From contig CALZFC010000268.1 in assembly GCA_945643635.1 (NCBI GenBank), positions 2,863,501 to 2,927,500 on the forward strand: DNA of 64,000 nucleotides, written 5' to 3'. Positions 1-12,060 of the stretch are shown piece by piece. The notes below the pieces were generated by a model that did not search any database, was not told the DNA's origin, and saw only the letters and a list, made by a program, of their open reading frames with translations. The position numbers and the translations under genes were made by a program. Position 1 is the stretch's first letter, and the number at the start of each line of letters is the position of its first letter. The stretch comes from Allodiplogaster sudhausi. Lineage: Eukaryota; Nematoda; Chromadorea; Rhabditida; Diplogasteridae.

Positions 1-221
1 CATAAAAAAATTAATATTTTCAAATATTGAATTGCCTTCCGTGAAGTTGATGTATTTTCTGAATCTAGACTGTAAATTTCTCTTTTTTTAGATCGGCTAC
101 TGCGAAAGCCCCGAGTCTCTCTGTCTCTGTTTCTGTCTCTTTCTCTCTCTCTCTCGCTCCCTTTCACAATCTCTCATTTCTCGCTCTCTCTCTTCTTCTC
201 TCTGACTCTCTCACCCTCGAA

Positions 222-263
<42 letters not shown>

Positions 264-1066
264 CTAACCCTTGCACCTGCCCGCAGGCGCTGTAGCCTCG
301 CCGGACCGAGAGTAGCTGATTGCTACGAGTCGCCAGAGCCAGCTCAAATATTCCATAAACATGGCAAGCCTTTGGTTGCCTGTTGCTCCCAGTCTCTCAA
401 CCTCTCTCTCTCCCTCTCTCTTAATCTCTCTCTCCCTCTCTCTCAACCTCTCTCTCCCTTTATCTCTCAACCTCTCTTTCTCTTTCTCTCTCTCTATCTC
501 CCTCTCTTTCTCTCATTCTCTGCCTCTCAAAACCTCACAATCAGTTGCGACCCGATTGTACTTTCTTGTGACAGCTTGTTTTTTCCCAAAAATTAATAAG
601 AATAAGTACCCACATATTTTTGGACGCGGTACAAAGGGAATGTTCACGTTTTAAACATTTATCTTCATTCTTTGTGCTCCCTAATAATCGGCATCCTTTT
701 TAAACAGGCTCTCTCCCTATCTCTTCTCTCGCTCCCCGCTATAATCTCCTCACTGGAGACAGAACATGTACATACATATGTAGATATGCACTATCGACAT
801 ATATACCAAACATAGCTAATGCGTCTGGGGATTCTTATTATCTTCCTGATTAAATATTCGAGAAAAAAACCTTCTAACAACAAGTGAGATCTTTGCTATT
901 TTTTATCCATTCTTTCTTACAATTAGTCATCTTCAACAACCTGAGGAATATTTACATTAACCCAGGCTGGCAATTCTAGCTATCTCTTTTCAACCATATG
1001 TTGTTTGTTTCGTAAACACTCTATGGTATTTTTTAATGTTCATAAAACGAAAATGTCGTCGGGATT
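1..1066. repeat. CT-rich spacer before chemoreceptor
   Basis: No gene is supported here. Pyrimidine-rich CT microsatellite tracts occupy about 108-260 and 390-530 and create Ser/Leu-rich open frames on the plus strand. The rest is AT-rich unique sequence that should contain the receptor promoter, but no convincing core promoter element was seen. A short upstream ATG at 1053 opens a seven-codon frame that overlaps the receptor start in another frame, so it could act as a uORF if it is transcribed. Confidence 0.6.
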
Positions 1067-2846
1067 ATGGTGTTAGAGCAAGAAACCAACACTAATGTAT
1101 ATCATGTTCTAGATCAAGCATCAAACTGGCAGATGCCTCCTCATGGCCGCGTGCTTCGCGAGGCCTTTTCCGTTGCACTCGGCCTTCTGAACATGCTCTT
1201 CTTGTGGCTTCTACTGTCGCGAAAGGCAAGTAGACAGCTAAGGCAGTCCCGGTAACTGTCGAGCTCCGAATTCAATCGACTCATGTTTTCAGAGCGTTCT
1301 CATCGCAGGCTATCGTAATGTGCTTATAGCATCAACATTCACCGAAATTATGCATGCAGCTTCATATGCGGCATTTTCGCCGATAAAAAGATTTTTTTTA
1401 GTTCCCAGTAGAATGTCTCTCCAGAGTATCTGTCTGAGGTGAGAAAAACATATCACAACAACATCTGTTCCTCGAAAATGTCAAAAGTTATATTTAGTAA
1501 CTTTTAATTATTAAAAGGGTTAAAAGTCAAGCATTTTGTCACACCAAAATTCAGCTGGTCTCATCGTCTGATGTAATCACGACGGTGCGTTCTCTGTCGA
1601 ATTGCCTGGACTATAAGATTATCGGATTCCGAGGAGGCTTATGCAACACATCGCTTTATATGCTGGTGGCCAACTACATCGCATGTGCTGGGCTCGTGGC
1701 CGCCGGCTTCGTCTATCGGCTTCACGTCCTAGTTGGGTATGCAAACGGAGCTGCAAATCATGTAATATTCATGAATTCATATGCTAACCAATTCACAACC
1801 CGAGTTGAAAAAAATAATTAATTTAACGATTGTAATGAAAGTACAATTTTGTTCAGCTGGGAACCGCGTTGCATGCCGCGTTGGAAGCAAGTGGACGCGT
1901 GCGCCATTCTGCTCGCTTCATACGCGGCCGCAAGTATCGCCTGCGTACTCTTTCTCTCCTTTTCTAGGGAGAACATCCAAAAAGCTGCTGTAGCTTTTGG
2001 AATCGATCCAAATCGAATTTTCATCATTGGCTTCGACTTTACAGTCTTCGACGTCAGTCTTGTTATCCTTGTTTATTTGCACGCTTATTTTAAGCAGAAT
2101 TGTTTTGCCGTTTCTCCCGTAATTGTACTCATGGCAATCGTTCACTTAAACTGCTTTAGCTTCAACTCTCCGTGGGACTCACGGTGCTTCTAATATATCA
2201 GACCTTCATGACCACGCTTAGCGTGTACTCGGGCATTCGCATTCATTTCATCATCAAGCGGCAAGCGCGGTCGAAGAAATGCGTCAAGCTACATCGCACG
2301 GCTTTTCGAATGCTATTACTTCAGGTTGTCGGCGACGAGGAAAAAAAAGCTTATGTTGCTTAGCATTGCAAAATATACGTAACTAGAATTATTGAACGGA
2401 AAAATGAAAGAGAAAGTAAAAACGTTCTTCTTTATTTGATGACTTCAGGCTGCCAGTCCTCTTCTCTTCCTCTACATACCCTTTCTTATACTGGTCACTC
2501 CTTCCTTGGCATTCCTCTCTGGAGATTTGCTCACGCTGCCGGCGGTGTTTCCACCAATTCTCAATCCGGTATTTGAAATGTCACCTAGTGTTCCCCTATT
2601 CTAAAAGATTACTTTTGGTAGTCTACATATTTAAGATTACTTTTGGTAGTCTACATATTTAAGATCATCGTCATTGCTCTGACGAAGGACTACCGCGACA
2701 AGATCATCGATTGCTATCGACTTCTGAAGCCAACGCAATCGGCTGCTTCCGTGGCCAGGTGGGCTTGATTATTGCTGCTTTTAAGAGAATTTTTAACTAG
2801 TTAATGAATCTGCATTCTCTCAACATACTTCAGCCTCAACGGATGA
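1067..2846 (+). CDS. Serpentine chemoreceptor, Str superfamily 7TM GPCR
   Basis: Predicted seven-transmembrane receptor of the nematode Str superfamily, expected in sensory neurons. Exons by splice signals and phase: 1067-1225, 1293-1438, about 1527-1736, 1857-2052, 2160-2324, 2449-2568, 2664-2758, 2834-2846, giving about 367 residues. All seven hydrophobic segments are visible. TM3 ends in the diagnostic aromatic-Tyr-Arg motif (FVYRL). The TM5-TM6 loop ends in LLLQ followed by a Pro-containing TM6 (SPLLFLYIPF), and TM7 carries LNP then a KDYRDKI tail. These are hallmarks of Str-type receptors; the exact class (str, srd, srh or similar) is not decided. Exon 1 ends at a GC donor (AAG then GCAAGT). 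The acceptor of exon 3 is the least certain boundary; 1527 is the choice that keeps phase. No frameshift is seen, so the gene looks intact. Confidence 0.88.
2605..2660 (+). repeat. 28-bp tandem duplication at exon 7 acceptor
   Basis: Two head-to-tail copies of a 28-bp unit (2605-2632 and 2633-2660) lie directly before exon 7 of the receptor. Each copy contains TTTGGTAG, and the junction to the next unit gives TTTAAG, so candidate 3' splice sites are duplicated. The phase-correct acceptor is the last TTTAAG, with exon 7 starting at 2664. Confidence 0.8.
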
Positions 2847-3332
2847 AATTCGGTGCGAACTACTTAACACAGAACATCAAAGAACCTCGTTTTATCGAGC
2901 ACCAGGACACGTCATACATTGTTCTTGCATTTACTGGATTTGCTACGTTTTCAAATGCCATTGTTTATATGTAGTTGTGAATATGATGTTTCTCAGCATT
3001 GTTACATCAACAAATTGGGAAAAAATGAGGCATTCTTCACTTATTGTCGACAAATTTTATTCGTATGCATTCAATGGCAGAGAACTACATACATACATAT
3101 GTACGTATCTCAAGCAACAACTTCAATATTATTGTCTTCAATATTCAAAATTGACAAATCTCTCCACTGTAAATACATTTTAATGTTGAAAATAGCTCAA
3201 TAACTACATACATCCGGTGAAGTAAACATGTCCCATTTTTCTTACAAAACAAACATTATCAAAATAAAAAAAAGATTTCAATCTCACACTTATAAAATGC
3301 ATCGAGATTGGTCAATATTTTATACAATATTT
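2847..3332. other. Convergent 3' spacer
   Basis: AT-rich spacer between the plus-strand receptor and the minus-strand array copy 1. The two genes converge here, so both 3' UTRs should lie within it. AATAAA-like strings occur on the plus strand near 3260. No other gene is seen. Confidence 0.5.
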
Positions 3333-4770
3333 TCAGTACGGTAAGCAGCAAAAGTCGGAGAATTTTTGAAAGTCGTAGGCTTCGACTCTTCTAAGCCGAT
3401 GTTGTTGCTGCTCGGTCATCAGGTTGTAGCACGCGGATCGAGCACTTTCAAGCAGTGTCGGCAAGGCGCCGCGTGTAAAGCCCTGCATACAGAAGAATCC
3501 GTTTATTTGATTCGATACCAGTAACGGTTAATTTTCTATGAGTTCTGATGACAACATTATAATATCCGAGACGAACAACCATAAAACAGACCTACGGAAT
3601 GAGACTTTCTAACCAAGTATATAAAGATGCCTGCTATGACAATGACTCGTCCTCGTGGAGATGCTGAAATTGCCATATCCATCATTTCTGCCCATAAATA
3701 TCTCTGTCATCTGTTCGGTTGGCGAGACGAGCAGAGCTCGCATGTCTTTCGCATATCCGAAGTGGCCTAGGAAGGTGCCGAATGTCTGTTCGAGGCTATT
3801 GCGTCCTCCCACTTCCTTCCATGGTGGCGCGACATCCACCGGCTTAGCATGCCAACGTCCTGCGTCATTCATTCGAAACGCGTTTCTGCCATCGATGTAA
3901 GCCTTGAGGCTGCGAGCCTCCGCGACGGCCAGAGCGAGCGTTCGTTGTGGTGGTGCATTGCGGCTGTCGTAGACACAGTCGACTTCTTCAACTCCTCCAA
4001 CACCATCGCCACGAATACGGAATCGCTTGATGATGTTGACTATCTGACGCATGCACTGACTCGCGAGCAGGAATGTGAAGTGCTCAGATGCGGATGAGTT
4101 TGCGTCAAGAAAGGCGATGGAATAATATTGTGGTCCTTGACAGATTTCGATGTCATTACCGACGAGTGCCACGTCGACGGCACTCCGATCAAAGAGAGGT
4201 GATTCCGAAACGATGCGAAGTATCGCGACAGTCGACGAGTTGGCGACTTGGACGACGATGAAGAGTTGCGTCGCGTCCGCAAAGGCAGCAGCCGCCATAC
4301 GACGGTGTTCTGAGAGTTCTTCTTCCAGAGGCAAGACGCACGTCGCATGAGAGGCCGTTTGGCTGAGAGGCCGTCAAGTGGAGTGATGAACAGGTCGGTT
4401 GTCTGCAGAAGTCTTCATGTACAATTTAGATCTTCTCTTAACATAACTCCAATTCACTAATTTTAAATCGGTGTAAATTAACAACGATTAAATGTCTTTT
4501 CTGATTTTCAATTAACGCGTCAAGTATACGTCGACGTACCAAAACTTTGTTGTCAAACTTCAGTTGGCGAAGCGAAACGACACTGTTGACGAAGCGGAGT
4601 GACTCGACGGGAAATACTTCACTTCTGCGGCTCATGTTCTCGCCGAAAGCGAGGTCGTGCCACGAGTTCATCTTCCAGAGAAGCGCGTACTCCGAGACGG
4701 CGAATATTCGTAGACTCGCACAGCCAAACTCTCTTTCAGCGATTGGCTGCATACACCGAAGCGCTGCCAT
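3333..4770 (-). pseudogene. Array copy 1: frameshifted member of unrecognised gene family
   Basis: Three-exon gene on the minus strand: exon 1 4770-4540 (77 codons from ATG, GTACGT donor), exon 2 4402-3614, exon 3 3482-3333 (49 codons and stop). The protein is about 390 residues and is not recognised. It has no signal peptide or membrane segment and is rich in short hydrophobic beta-like stretches, possibly propeller-like, but that is a guess. Alignment with the other copies shows two breaks in exon 2. One base is missing near 4356 (other copies read GGCCGG where this has GGCCG). A second shift of opposite sign lies near 3655-3675. Their lengths cancel, so exon 2 is still a multiple of three, but about 230 central residues fall out of frame with both ends. 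Translation from an internal Met at 4334 remains possible. Confidence 0.75.
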
Positions 4771-5094
4771 TTGGATGCTGAATGGAAATAAAATGACAAA
4801 TATCTTATAAATAGTGGAATAGTTAACAAGACAAATATTTAAAATAAACAAGCGGCAGCCATGTTCGCTCTTTTCTGCTTGAATGACGCGGAAAATATTT
4901 AGAGCAACCGAGTAAGATGTGTTCAATTTCGCGAGGTCATACGTCAGTGAGTGAGCAAACATTTCAAGCCAAGTAATTGGGTAAGAAAGCACAGCTAATT
5001 GGGTAAGCACTAGAGACATCCACTTATTCATGCAATAAGCAGGAATTCTAAAAATTTTGTGTAATACCGTATATTAATGTATTTTGTTTTTCAG

Positions 5095-5266
5095 AAGCTC
5101 ATTTCTGTTTACTCACCACCAGTCCATTTGCGGTAAAATAAACTTTTCGAAAATAGTATTTTGTTTCCAAGGGTGCCCCTGGATTCTCGACGAGCTGGCC
5201 GATTCAGCAGTACTCAACGACCTAGACTACTCTTCTGCAACTCTCTTTGACCCACTTTACAAGTAA
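5095..5266 (+). CDS. Possible terminal exon pair, gene unidentified
   Basis: Two plus-strand segments look like the end of a gene. Exon 5095-5132 has a TTTTTCAG acceptor and a GTAAAA donor. It is followed by a 39-bp intron and exon 5172-5266, ending in TAA. Phase is continuous and gives a short acidic C-terminus ending LFDPLYK. An AATAAA lies at 5311. No upstream exons were found on the plus strand, where array copy 1 occupies the opposite strand. It may be a gene remnant, a small gene with an unseen start, or chance. Confidence 0.3.
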
Positions 5267-5975
5267 AGAAGGCAAAGAGCGAGCAAATTAAAACGGTTTA
5301 TTAAGACAAAAATAAACTTGTAAGGCAAGATATACAGAAATAGAACTGCTGGAATTGACAGTTACCGGCTCTGATCAGGGCATGTAAATTTTCTTTCTTC
5401 AGTATGCATAATTTTTTTTTGTAAATCTGCTATCTTTGGCTACGCAATTTGTTAGGCTACAAGAATAAAAACTGCGTATTCAATATTTAAAAATACATCG
5501 AAGAACAGCAGAATCCTCTCTTTCTCGCTTATCTGAAACAAAACTGTTGCACTGAGAGTTGAGTTCAACTCGAAAAAAAGTCCCATTCAAAAAAGGCGTG
5601 CTCAGCTTCGGTTCCTCCAAGATTAATAGCAACACTGAAGTAGTCATTCTGTACTTAAAACTTCTGTTACATAAGGACTATCAGCAAGTAGTGTTTCGAA
5701 TAATCGAAAGTAGCATATTTACATGCCAACTTCACTTCGGACGAACTTAGAAAAAGAGCCCCTCTGACAACGCAACAACACCAACGCACGATTATTCTCA
5801 CCCCAGGACACAGACAAACATTCGTAGTCGCCAATTCTATACATCTAAAAGCGCATTAAACGAAGCGCTCACTATCGACATCCGGCTGATCATATTTAAC
5901 TAAATGTAAAAAAAATGCTCCTTATCATATTTTCTATATAAAAAATTCCAAGAGATTGGTCGAAATGAAAGATTT

Positions 5976-7320
5976 TCAATAAGCTCGGATGCAAAATTCG
6001 AAAAATCCTCGAAAGTCGTAGGCTTCGCATCTTCGCAGCCGCCAATGCTGCTGCTCGGTAAGTAGATGATAGCACGCGGAACGAGCACTTTCAAGCAGGG
6101 TCGGCAACGCACCGCGCGTGAAACCCTGAACACAGAACAATCCGTACTTTGTATCCGTTACCAGTAACTGATACTTCATTACGTTAACTAACATATGTGA
6201 CTAAACACAAACCATGGCAAAGGTGTGAGAGACTTTCCAACCATGAATATAAGGTGGCCTGCCGTGACGGTGACCCGTCCTCGTTGTGATGACATGACGG
6301 TGTCATATTCGAAGTTGTGTCCACTACTTCCGCCAACAAAGATCTCAGACACCAAAGCGGCTGGCGAGAGCAGCAGAGTTCGCATTTCACCCGTATAACC
6401 AAAGTCGAGGACGAAATGGGTGATTGTCTGTTCGAGGCCTATTTTGGAGGTCTCCTTCCTCCATCCTGATGATACATAAACACGCTTTGCATGCCAACAT
6501 CCGGCGTCATCCATTCGAAACGCGCTTCTTCCATCAACGTATGCCTTAAGACCACGTGCCTCCGCGACGGCCAGAGCGAGCGTTCGTTGCGGTGGCGCGT
6601 TGCTGCTGTCATAGACGCAGTCAACCTCTTCGACGCCGCCGACGCCATCGCGACGAATGCGGAATCGCTTGACGACTTTGAGAATAGAATATATGCACTC
6701 ACCGGCGAGAAGGAACACAAAGTGCTGAGATGCGGTTGAGTTTGTGTCAAGAAAAGCGATGGAATTGAAGGATGGGGCGCCACAGACGTCGATATCGCCA
6801 CTTACGACTGATACATCTACGGCGCCTCGATCAAAGAGACGTGATTCCGAAGCGATTCGAAGTATCGCAACAGTCAACGGGTCACACACAACGACGAAAA
6901 GTTGGGTCGCGTCGGCGAATGCGGCGACTAGGGGCTTGCCGGATATTTTGTCATCCAGAGGCAATACGCACGTCGCGTGAGCTGTCGGTTTGGCTGAGAG
7001 GCCGTCCTGTGGTGTGATGAACAGGTCAGTGATCTGCAGACAGCGACCATTCATTTGTGTGTCTAGAAGATATCCATATTTTTTCATGAAAGGCTGGAAA
7101 GCATTGAAAGATGCCAACCATATGATGGTGGAATGGCGCGCCTGTCAGATAGCGTAGAGAATCGGAGGGGAATACGTCTGTTCAAGTCGATTCGATCGCC
7201 CTGCTTCTCATGAGTGATGCACGAGAGCCACAGGAGCGCGTGCTCGGAGACGGCAAGAACCTTCGCAACGCTGCGATGGTCACCCGATCCGGCGATCGGT
7301 TGAAGGCATCGTAGGGCCAT
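5976..7320 (-). pseudogene. Array copy 2: frameshift in exon 1
   Basis: Second copy of the array. Exon 1 runs 7320-7119, exon 2 7033-6242 (264 codons, fully open) and exon 3 6125-5976 (49 codons plus TGA). Exon 1 is 202 nt, not a multiple of three, and it leaves the family frame near 7165-7175, just before the segment that aligns with IFPADSLRHLTD in copy 4. Exons 2 and 3 are the best preserved in the array and define the family: Met-free start ITDLFITP, a central FRIRRDGVGGVEEVDCVYDS block, a GLKAYVDGRSAFRMDDAG block, then GFTRGALPTLLESARSACY in exon 3. If an alternative start is used, most of this copy could still be translated, so it is the best candidate for residual function. Confidence 0.75.
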
Positions 7321-8145
7321 TTTGGCTTTGCCTTGATTAGAACAAAAACATGTCGTCTTTAAACAGTGCAAATTTGTTATGAGACGCAGGGTAAACAAAA
7401 AAGATCTTAAAAATAGATAGCAGTTGCCGTATCGAAGCAAATATGAGATTGACCCCATTTTTGGCAGAAAATGACAGAGGGTCATCTCAGAACTAATAAA
7501 TGAGCTTAGGTGCCTCCCCATACCTGCTAAATAGCAGCATGGGGGGCCTAACTCATAGCACCTTGATGGGGAGATGAGGCACAAACGTTTTCTAATTGCA
7601 CGAGAATGAGTCCAACTAAGAATATAATATGCACAATTTTGTCGCCCGAACGTGGCATTCATTGATCAAGGCTAATTCTAATGACAACTACAGTACCGAT
7701 CAACAATAAGGGGTGACGGAAATTTCAGAACTATCAGGAGTTTCCTATATTCCTGATGAAATTCTGCCTTCCTCGATAAACGCATTCGATTTGGCTTGTA
7801 TATTTAGATTAAGGCACTTCAGTTTTAAAATAATATAGCATTGAAATATCCCGAAAAAAAATTTATGAAAAAAAACCTGTATTAATCTAAATATGCAAAC
7901 AAAATCTATGCGTTTGTGTTGGAATCTATCATTTGAATCGGACATTTTGGAACTTTATTGTTTATTCACTTCACAGACAATCAATCATTGTCGTCAATTA
8001 TGTATATTCATCTATAAGTACATTAAACAAAGAGCTCAATAACGGAATTCGGCTTTCAACGCATGGATTATAATTAAGAAATAAAAAAATATGTTGCTTC
8101 TCGTATTTGTTACATTCATCGATATTGATACGAAATGCAATACTT
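7321..8145. repeat. Upstream flank repeated through the array
   Basis: No gene. The stretch from 7321 to about 7960 is the 5' flank of copy 2. It is closely repeated upstream of copy 3 (9570-10160) and more loosely upstream of copies 4 (12061-12500) and 5 (13238-13690). The shared order includes a block around CTCAGAACTAAT, CTCCCCATACCTGCTAAATAGCAGCATG and a downstream TTGATCAAGGCTAATT block. The duplication unit therefore included promoter-proximal DNA. Confidence 0.75.
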
Positions 8146-9569
8146 CTAATATGGACGGCTGCAAAAGTCTGAAAATTTTCGGAAGTCGTAGGCTTCGCGT
8201 CTTCGCAGTCGCCACTGTTGCTGTTCGGTAAGTAGCTGATAGCACGCGGACCGAGCGCTTTCAAGCAGGGTAGGCAAGGCGGCGCGTGTAAAGCCCTGCA
8301 TATAAAACAATCCGTACTTTATATGCGTTACCAGTAACGGATATTTTTCTGAATGTGTGATGACAACAGTGTACTGACATATGCGTTCAACCATAAGGCA
8401 GGGCAAAGTAACTTTCTAACCGTGAATATAAAGGAACCTGCCGTAAACATGACCCGTCCTCGTTGAGATGACATGACGCTGTCATATTCAAAGTAGTATT
8501 TACTCTTTCCGCCAACAAATATCTCAGACACCAACGCGGCTGGCGAGACGAGCAGAGCTCGCATGTCAGTAGCATAGCCAAAGTGGCTGATGAAAGTGGC
8601 GAGTGTCTGTTCGAGGCCTATTTTATAGGGTTGTTTCCTCCATCGTGGTGAGACAACAACAGGCTTTGCATGCCAACGTCCGGCGTCATCCACTCGAAAC
8701 GCGCTATCTCCGTCGACGTAAGCCTTAAGGCCACGTGCCTCCGCGACGGCCTGGGCGGGCGTTCATTGCAGTGGCGCGTTGCGGCTGTCGTAGACGCAGT
8801 CGACCTCTTCGACGCCGCCGATGCCATCGCGACGAATGCGGAATCGCTGGACGACATAGATACCACTATACGTGCACTGACCGGCGATAAGGAAGACGAA
8901 GTGCTGAGAAGCGGCTGAGTGTGCGTCTAGAAAGGCGATGGAGTGGTAGATCGTGTCTCCGCAGATGCCGAAAGCGCTACTGAAGACTGAAATATCGACA
9001 GCGCCTCGATCAAAGAGATGTGACTCCGAAGCGATTCGAAGTATCGCAACAGTCGACGAGTTTTCCTTGGCTACCATGAAGAGTTGGGTCGCGTCGGCGA
9101 ACGCGGCGGCTATCGCATGTCGTTTGTGTATTATCACTTCATTCAGAGGCAATACGCACGTCGCGTGCGAGGCCGGTTTGGCTGATAGGCCGTCAAGTGG
9201 AGTGATGAACATGTCGTATGCCTGCAGAGAATCGTCACTTATTGTGCAAAGCGGAAATTGATCTAAATGCGGGGTACTTTAGCTAAATGCTAAACATATC
9301 TACACTTTTTTGAAAGTCTTGAAAGTATCTCTACATACCGTAATGAGGTGATCGTTAATAAAACTGTGGGATGGCGCGCGAGCATCCGTCAGATGGCGAA
9401 TTGACTCGATGGGAAAGATCTCGAGTCTGTTCGAGTCGAAGTGTTCGTCCTGCTTCCTGTACTCTATGGTCAATCGCCACAGGAGCGCGTGCTCGGAGAC
9501 GGCGAGAACCTTCGCAACGCAGCGATGGTTACCCGATTCGGCGATGGGTTGAAGGCATCGTAGGGCCAT
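8146..9569 (-). pseudogene. Array copy 3: single nonsense codon in exon 2
   Basis: Third copy. Exon 1 9569-9339 (77 codons), exon 2 9221-8421 (267 codons), exon 3 8295-8146 (49 codons plus TAG). All three exons keep phase, so the structure is otherwise intact. The only clear lesion is TGA at 8765-8763, where sister copies have CGA (Arg) in the context RNAPPQRTLAL. This is a CpG-type C-to-T transition. It would truncate the product after about 229 residues, removing the second half of exon 2 and all of exon 3. Readthrough or a very recent mutation are alternatives. Its exon 1 reads MALRCLQPIAESGN and matches copy 2 closely. Confidence 0.78.
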
Positions 9570-10738
9570 GTTGGCTTTGCCTAGATCAGAACAAAAACAT
9601 ATCGTCTTTAAACAGTGCACAATTGTTATGAGATACAGGGTAAACGAAAAAAAGATCTTAGAAATAGATAGCAGTTGCCGCATTGAAGCAAAGATGAGAG
9701 TGACCCAATTTCTTTCGCAGCAAACGACAGGGAGTCATCCCAGAACTAATGAGCTGAGATGGCTCCCCCATATCTGCTAAGCATGGTGGGCCTTAGTCAT
9801 AACACCTTGATGGGGTGATGAGGCATGAGTCCAACTAAGACTAGAATGTGCACAATTTTGTCGCCTGAACGTGGCATTCATTGATCAAGGCTGATTCTAA
9901 CGACAACTACAGTACCGCTCAACAATAAGGAGTGAAGGAAACTTCAGTCTTTCAGGAGGTTCCTAAATTCCTGATAAAATTCGGCCTTCCTCAATAGGCG
10001 CATCTTGATTTGGCTTAAATGTTTAGATTCGGGCACTTAATTTTTAAAATTGTAAAACATTGAAATATCCCGATTTATCGTAAAACCTGACTGTTTCAAT
10101 CTAAACACGCAAACAAAATCCATGTGTTTGCCGAGGAATCTGTCATTTGAATCGGGCATTTTGGAGCTTTCCGACAGTTCAGAATTTTTCTACTTTCTCG
10201 CCACTCTTTTGTCCACTCTTGTCGCATTTGCGAAACAAAAGACCGAACCATTTTAATTACCTACTTCAATATGTGATAAGAACAACTCTGGAAAGAAAAT
10301 AAAGTCTTATTTTGCATAAACGACATATCGACAAATGGACACATTGTCACAATGACTCCCTTCCCGCGATGTCCTTATATTCTTCATTCTATTTTGATGA
10401 ACTCAGTGCATCTCACTTATTATTCCACGTAAGCACTCTTTGGCTTATGTGGCACTCTCCTGAGTTCATAAGTCGACCTGCCTATTCTTGCTCATAGTTA
10501 GCGATTTCGACTCTCTTTCCTCGCCCAATTTTTCCTGCCGTCAAGCCAGTTGTTTGACAAAAGCGTTATTACATTAGTCCCTAGTCTCATTAACATTCGT
10601 ATTTTTTTGGCACATGTCGTAAGGCTCATTTTGATAAGAACGCTACATTACATTTAACAAAAAGAAAAAGGAAAAAAACTGGTCAGTATAACATTTACAA
10701 ATCATACAGGTTCCTAGATTGGTAGGAATGCAACATTT
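9570..10738. repeat. Upstream flank of copy 3 and spacer
   Basis: No gene. 9570-10160 is the duplicated 5' flank shared with copy 2. 10160-10738 is AT-rich spacer with weak similarity to 13890-14110 downstream of the array head (shared ATCGACAAxTGGACAC), suggesting that the duplicated unit once extended this far. Confidence 0.55.
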
Positions 10739-12060
10739 TCAATATGCTCGGCTGTAAAAATCGGAAAATGTTCGGAAGTCGTAGGCTTCAAGTCTTAGCA
10801 GTCGCCATTGTTGTTGCGCCGTCATCAGGTTGTAGCACGCGGAACGAGCACTTTCAAGCAGCGTCGGCAAGGCACCGCGTGTAAAGCCCTGCGATGACAA
10901 CGTTATGATAGCGGAAGCGAACAATCATAAGCCAAACCTAAGAAGTGTGAGAGACTTTCTAACCATGTATATAAAGATGCCTCCCGTAACAACGACCCGT
11001 CCTCGTAGAGATGACACGATGCGGACATTCTGGTATGAATATCCGCCAATAAGTATCTCAGACATCTGCTCGGTTGGCGAGACGAGCAGAGCTCGCATGT
11101 CGCTCGCATAGCCGAAAGGGCCAACGAAAGCGGCGAGTGTCTGTACGAGGCTTCCTCTCTCTCGCTCTTGCTGCCAACGGCGAGCGACATTGATTGGATT
11201 CGCGTGCCAACGTTCGGTGTCATCCATTCGAAACGCACTGTCTCCATCGACGTAAGCCTTGAGGCCGCGTGCTTCCGCGACGGCCAGAGCGAGCGTTCGT
11301 TGCGGTGTCGCGTTGCGGCTATCGTATACGCAGTCCACTTCTTCCGCGCCGCCGACTCCATCGCGACGAATGCGGAATCGCTTGACGAAATTCTTAGGAT
11401 AGCCATAACCGGCGAGAAGGAACACAAAGTGCTGAGATGCGGAGTGCGCGTCAAGAAAGGCGATGGAAAGATTAATTGAGCGTTCACCGATTTCGAGATC
11501 GTCGCTGACGACCGTCACATCGACGGCCCCTCGATTAAAGAGAGGTGATTCTGAAGAGATTCGAAGTATCGTGGCCTTCGAGGGGCTGTTCATGTACAAT
11601 GAAGAGTTGAGTCGCGTCGGCGAAAGCGGTGGCTGCCGTTTCACGGTTCAAGGAGAACTCTCCATCAAGAGGTAATACGCACGTCGCATTCGAGGCCGGT
11701 TTGGCTGAGAGGCCGTCAAGTGGAGTGATGAACATGTCGCATAGTACCTGCACAGCAAAGCACATCGAATTTCAGCTAAATTCATACTCATCTATGTTTT
11801 TTTAATTGAAAGACTTGAAATTTATCCCATACCGGAAGATGTGAACCGCGGGGATTTCGGGTGAATAGCGGTTTATCATCCGTCAAATGGCGAAGCGAAT
11901 CGGCGGGGAAAATGTCTCGTCTCAAGTCATGATGATTGCGCATCTTCACATGCAACATTGTCAAGCGCCACAGGAGCGCATGGTCGGAGACGGCGATAAC
12001 GTTCTCAACATTGTGATCAGCACTTGCTTGAGCGATCGGTTGGAGGCATCGAAGAGCCAT
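10739..12060 (-). pseudogene. Array copy 4: frameshift in exon 2
   Basis: Fourth copy. Exon 1 12060-11833 (76 codons, in frame, MALRCLQPIAQASADHN), exon 2 11747-10964, exon 3 10888-10739 (49 codons plus TGA). Exon 2 is 784 nt and leaves frame near 11580-11605. There FADATQLFIV in one frame must continue into KATILRISSESPLF in another. The rest of exon 2 is open to the splice donor. The first intron acceptor is TGTGCAG, and the second intron is only 75 bp. Copies 4 and 5 are most similar to each other in exon 3 and in the flanks, so they probably represent one of the later duplications. Confidence 0.75.

Noticed and set aside
3655..4350. Plus-strand open frames opposite array copies
   Set aside because: They are shadows of the coding exons; the same shadow appears in each copy and lacks splice-site logic.
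5172..5225. Collagen-like reading (GAPGF) in another frame of the 5172 exon
   Set aside because: Only one Gly-X-Y start followed by a stop; the longer frame ending LFDPLYK is preferred.
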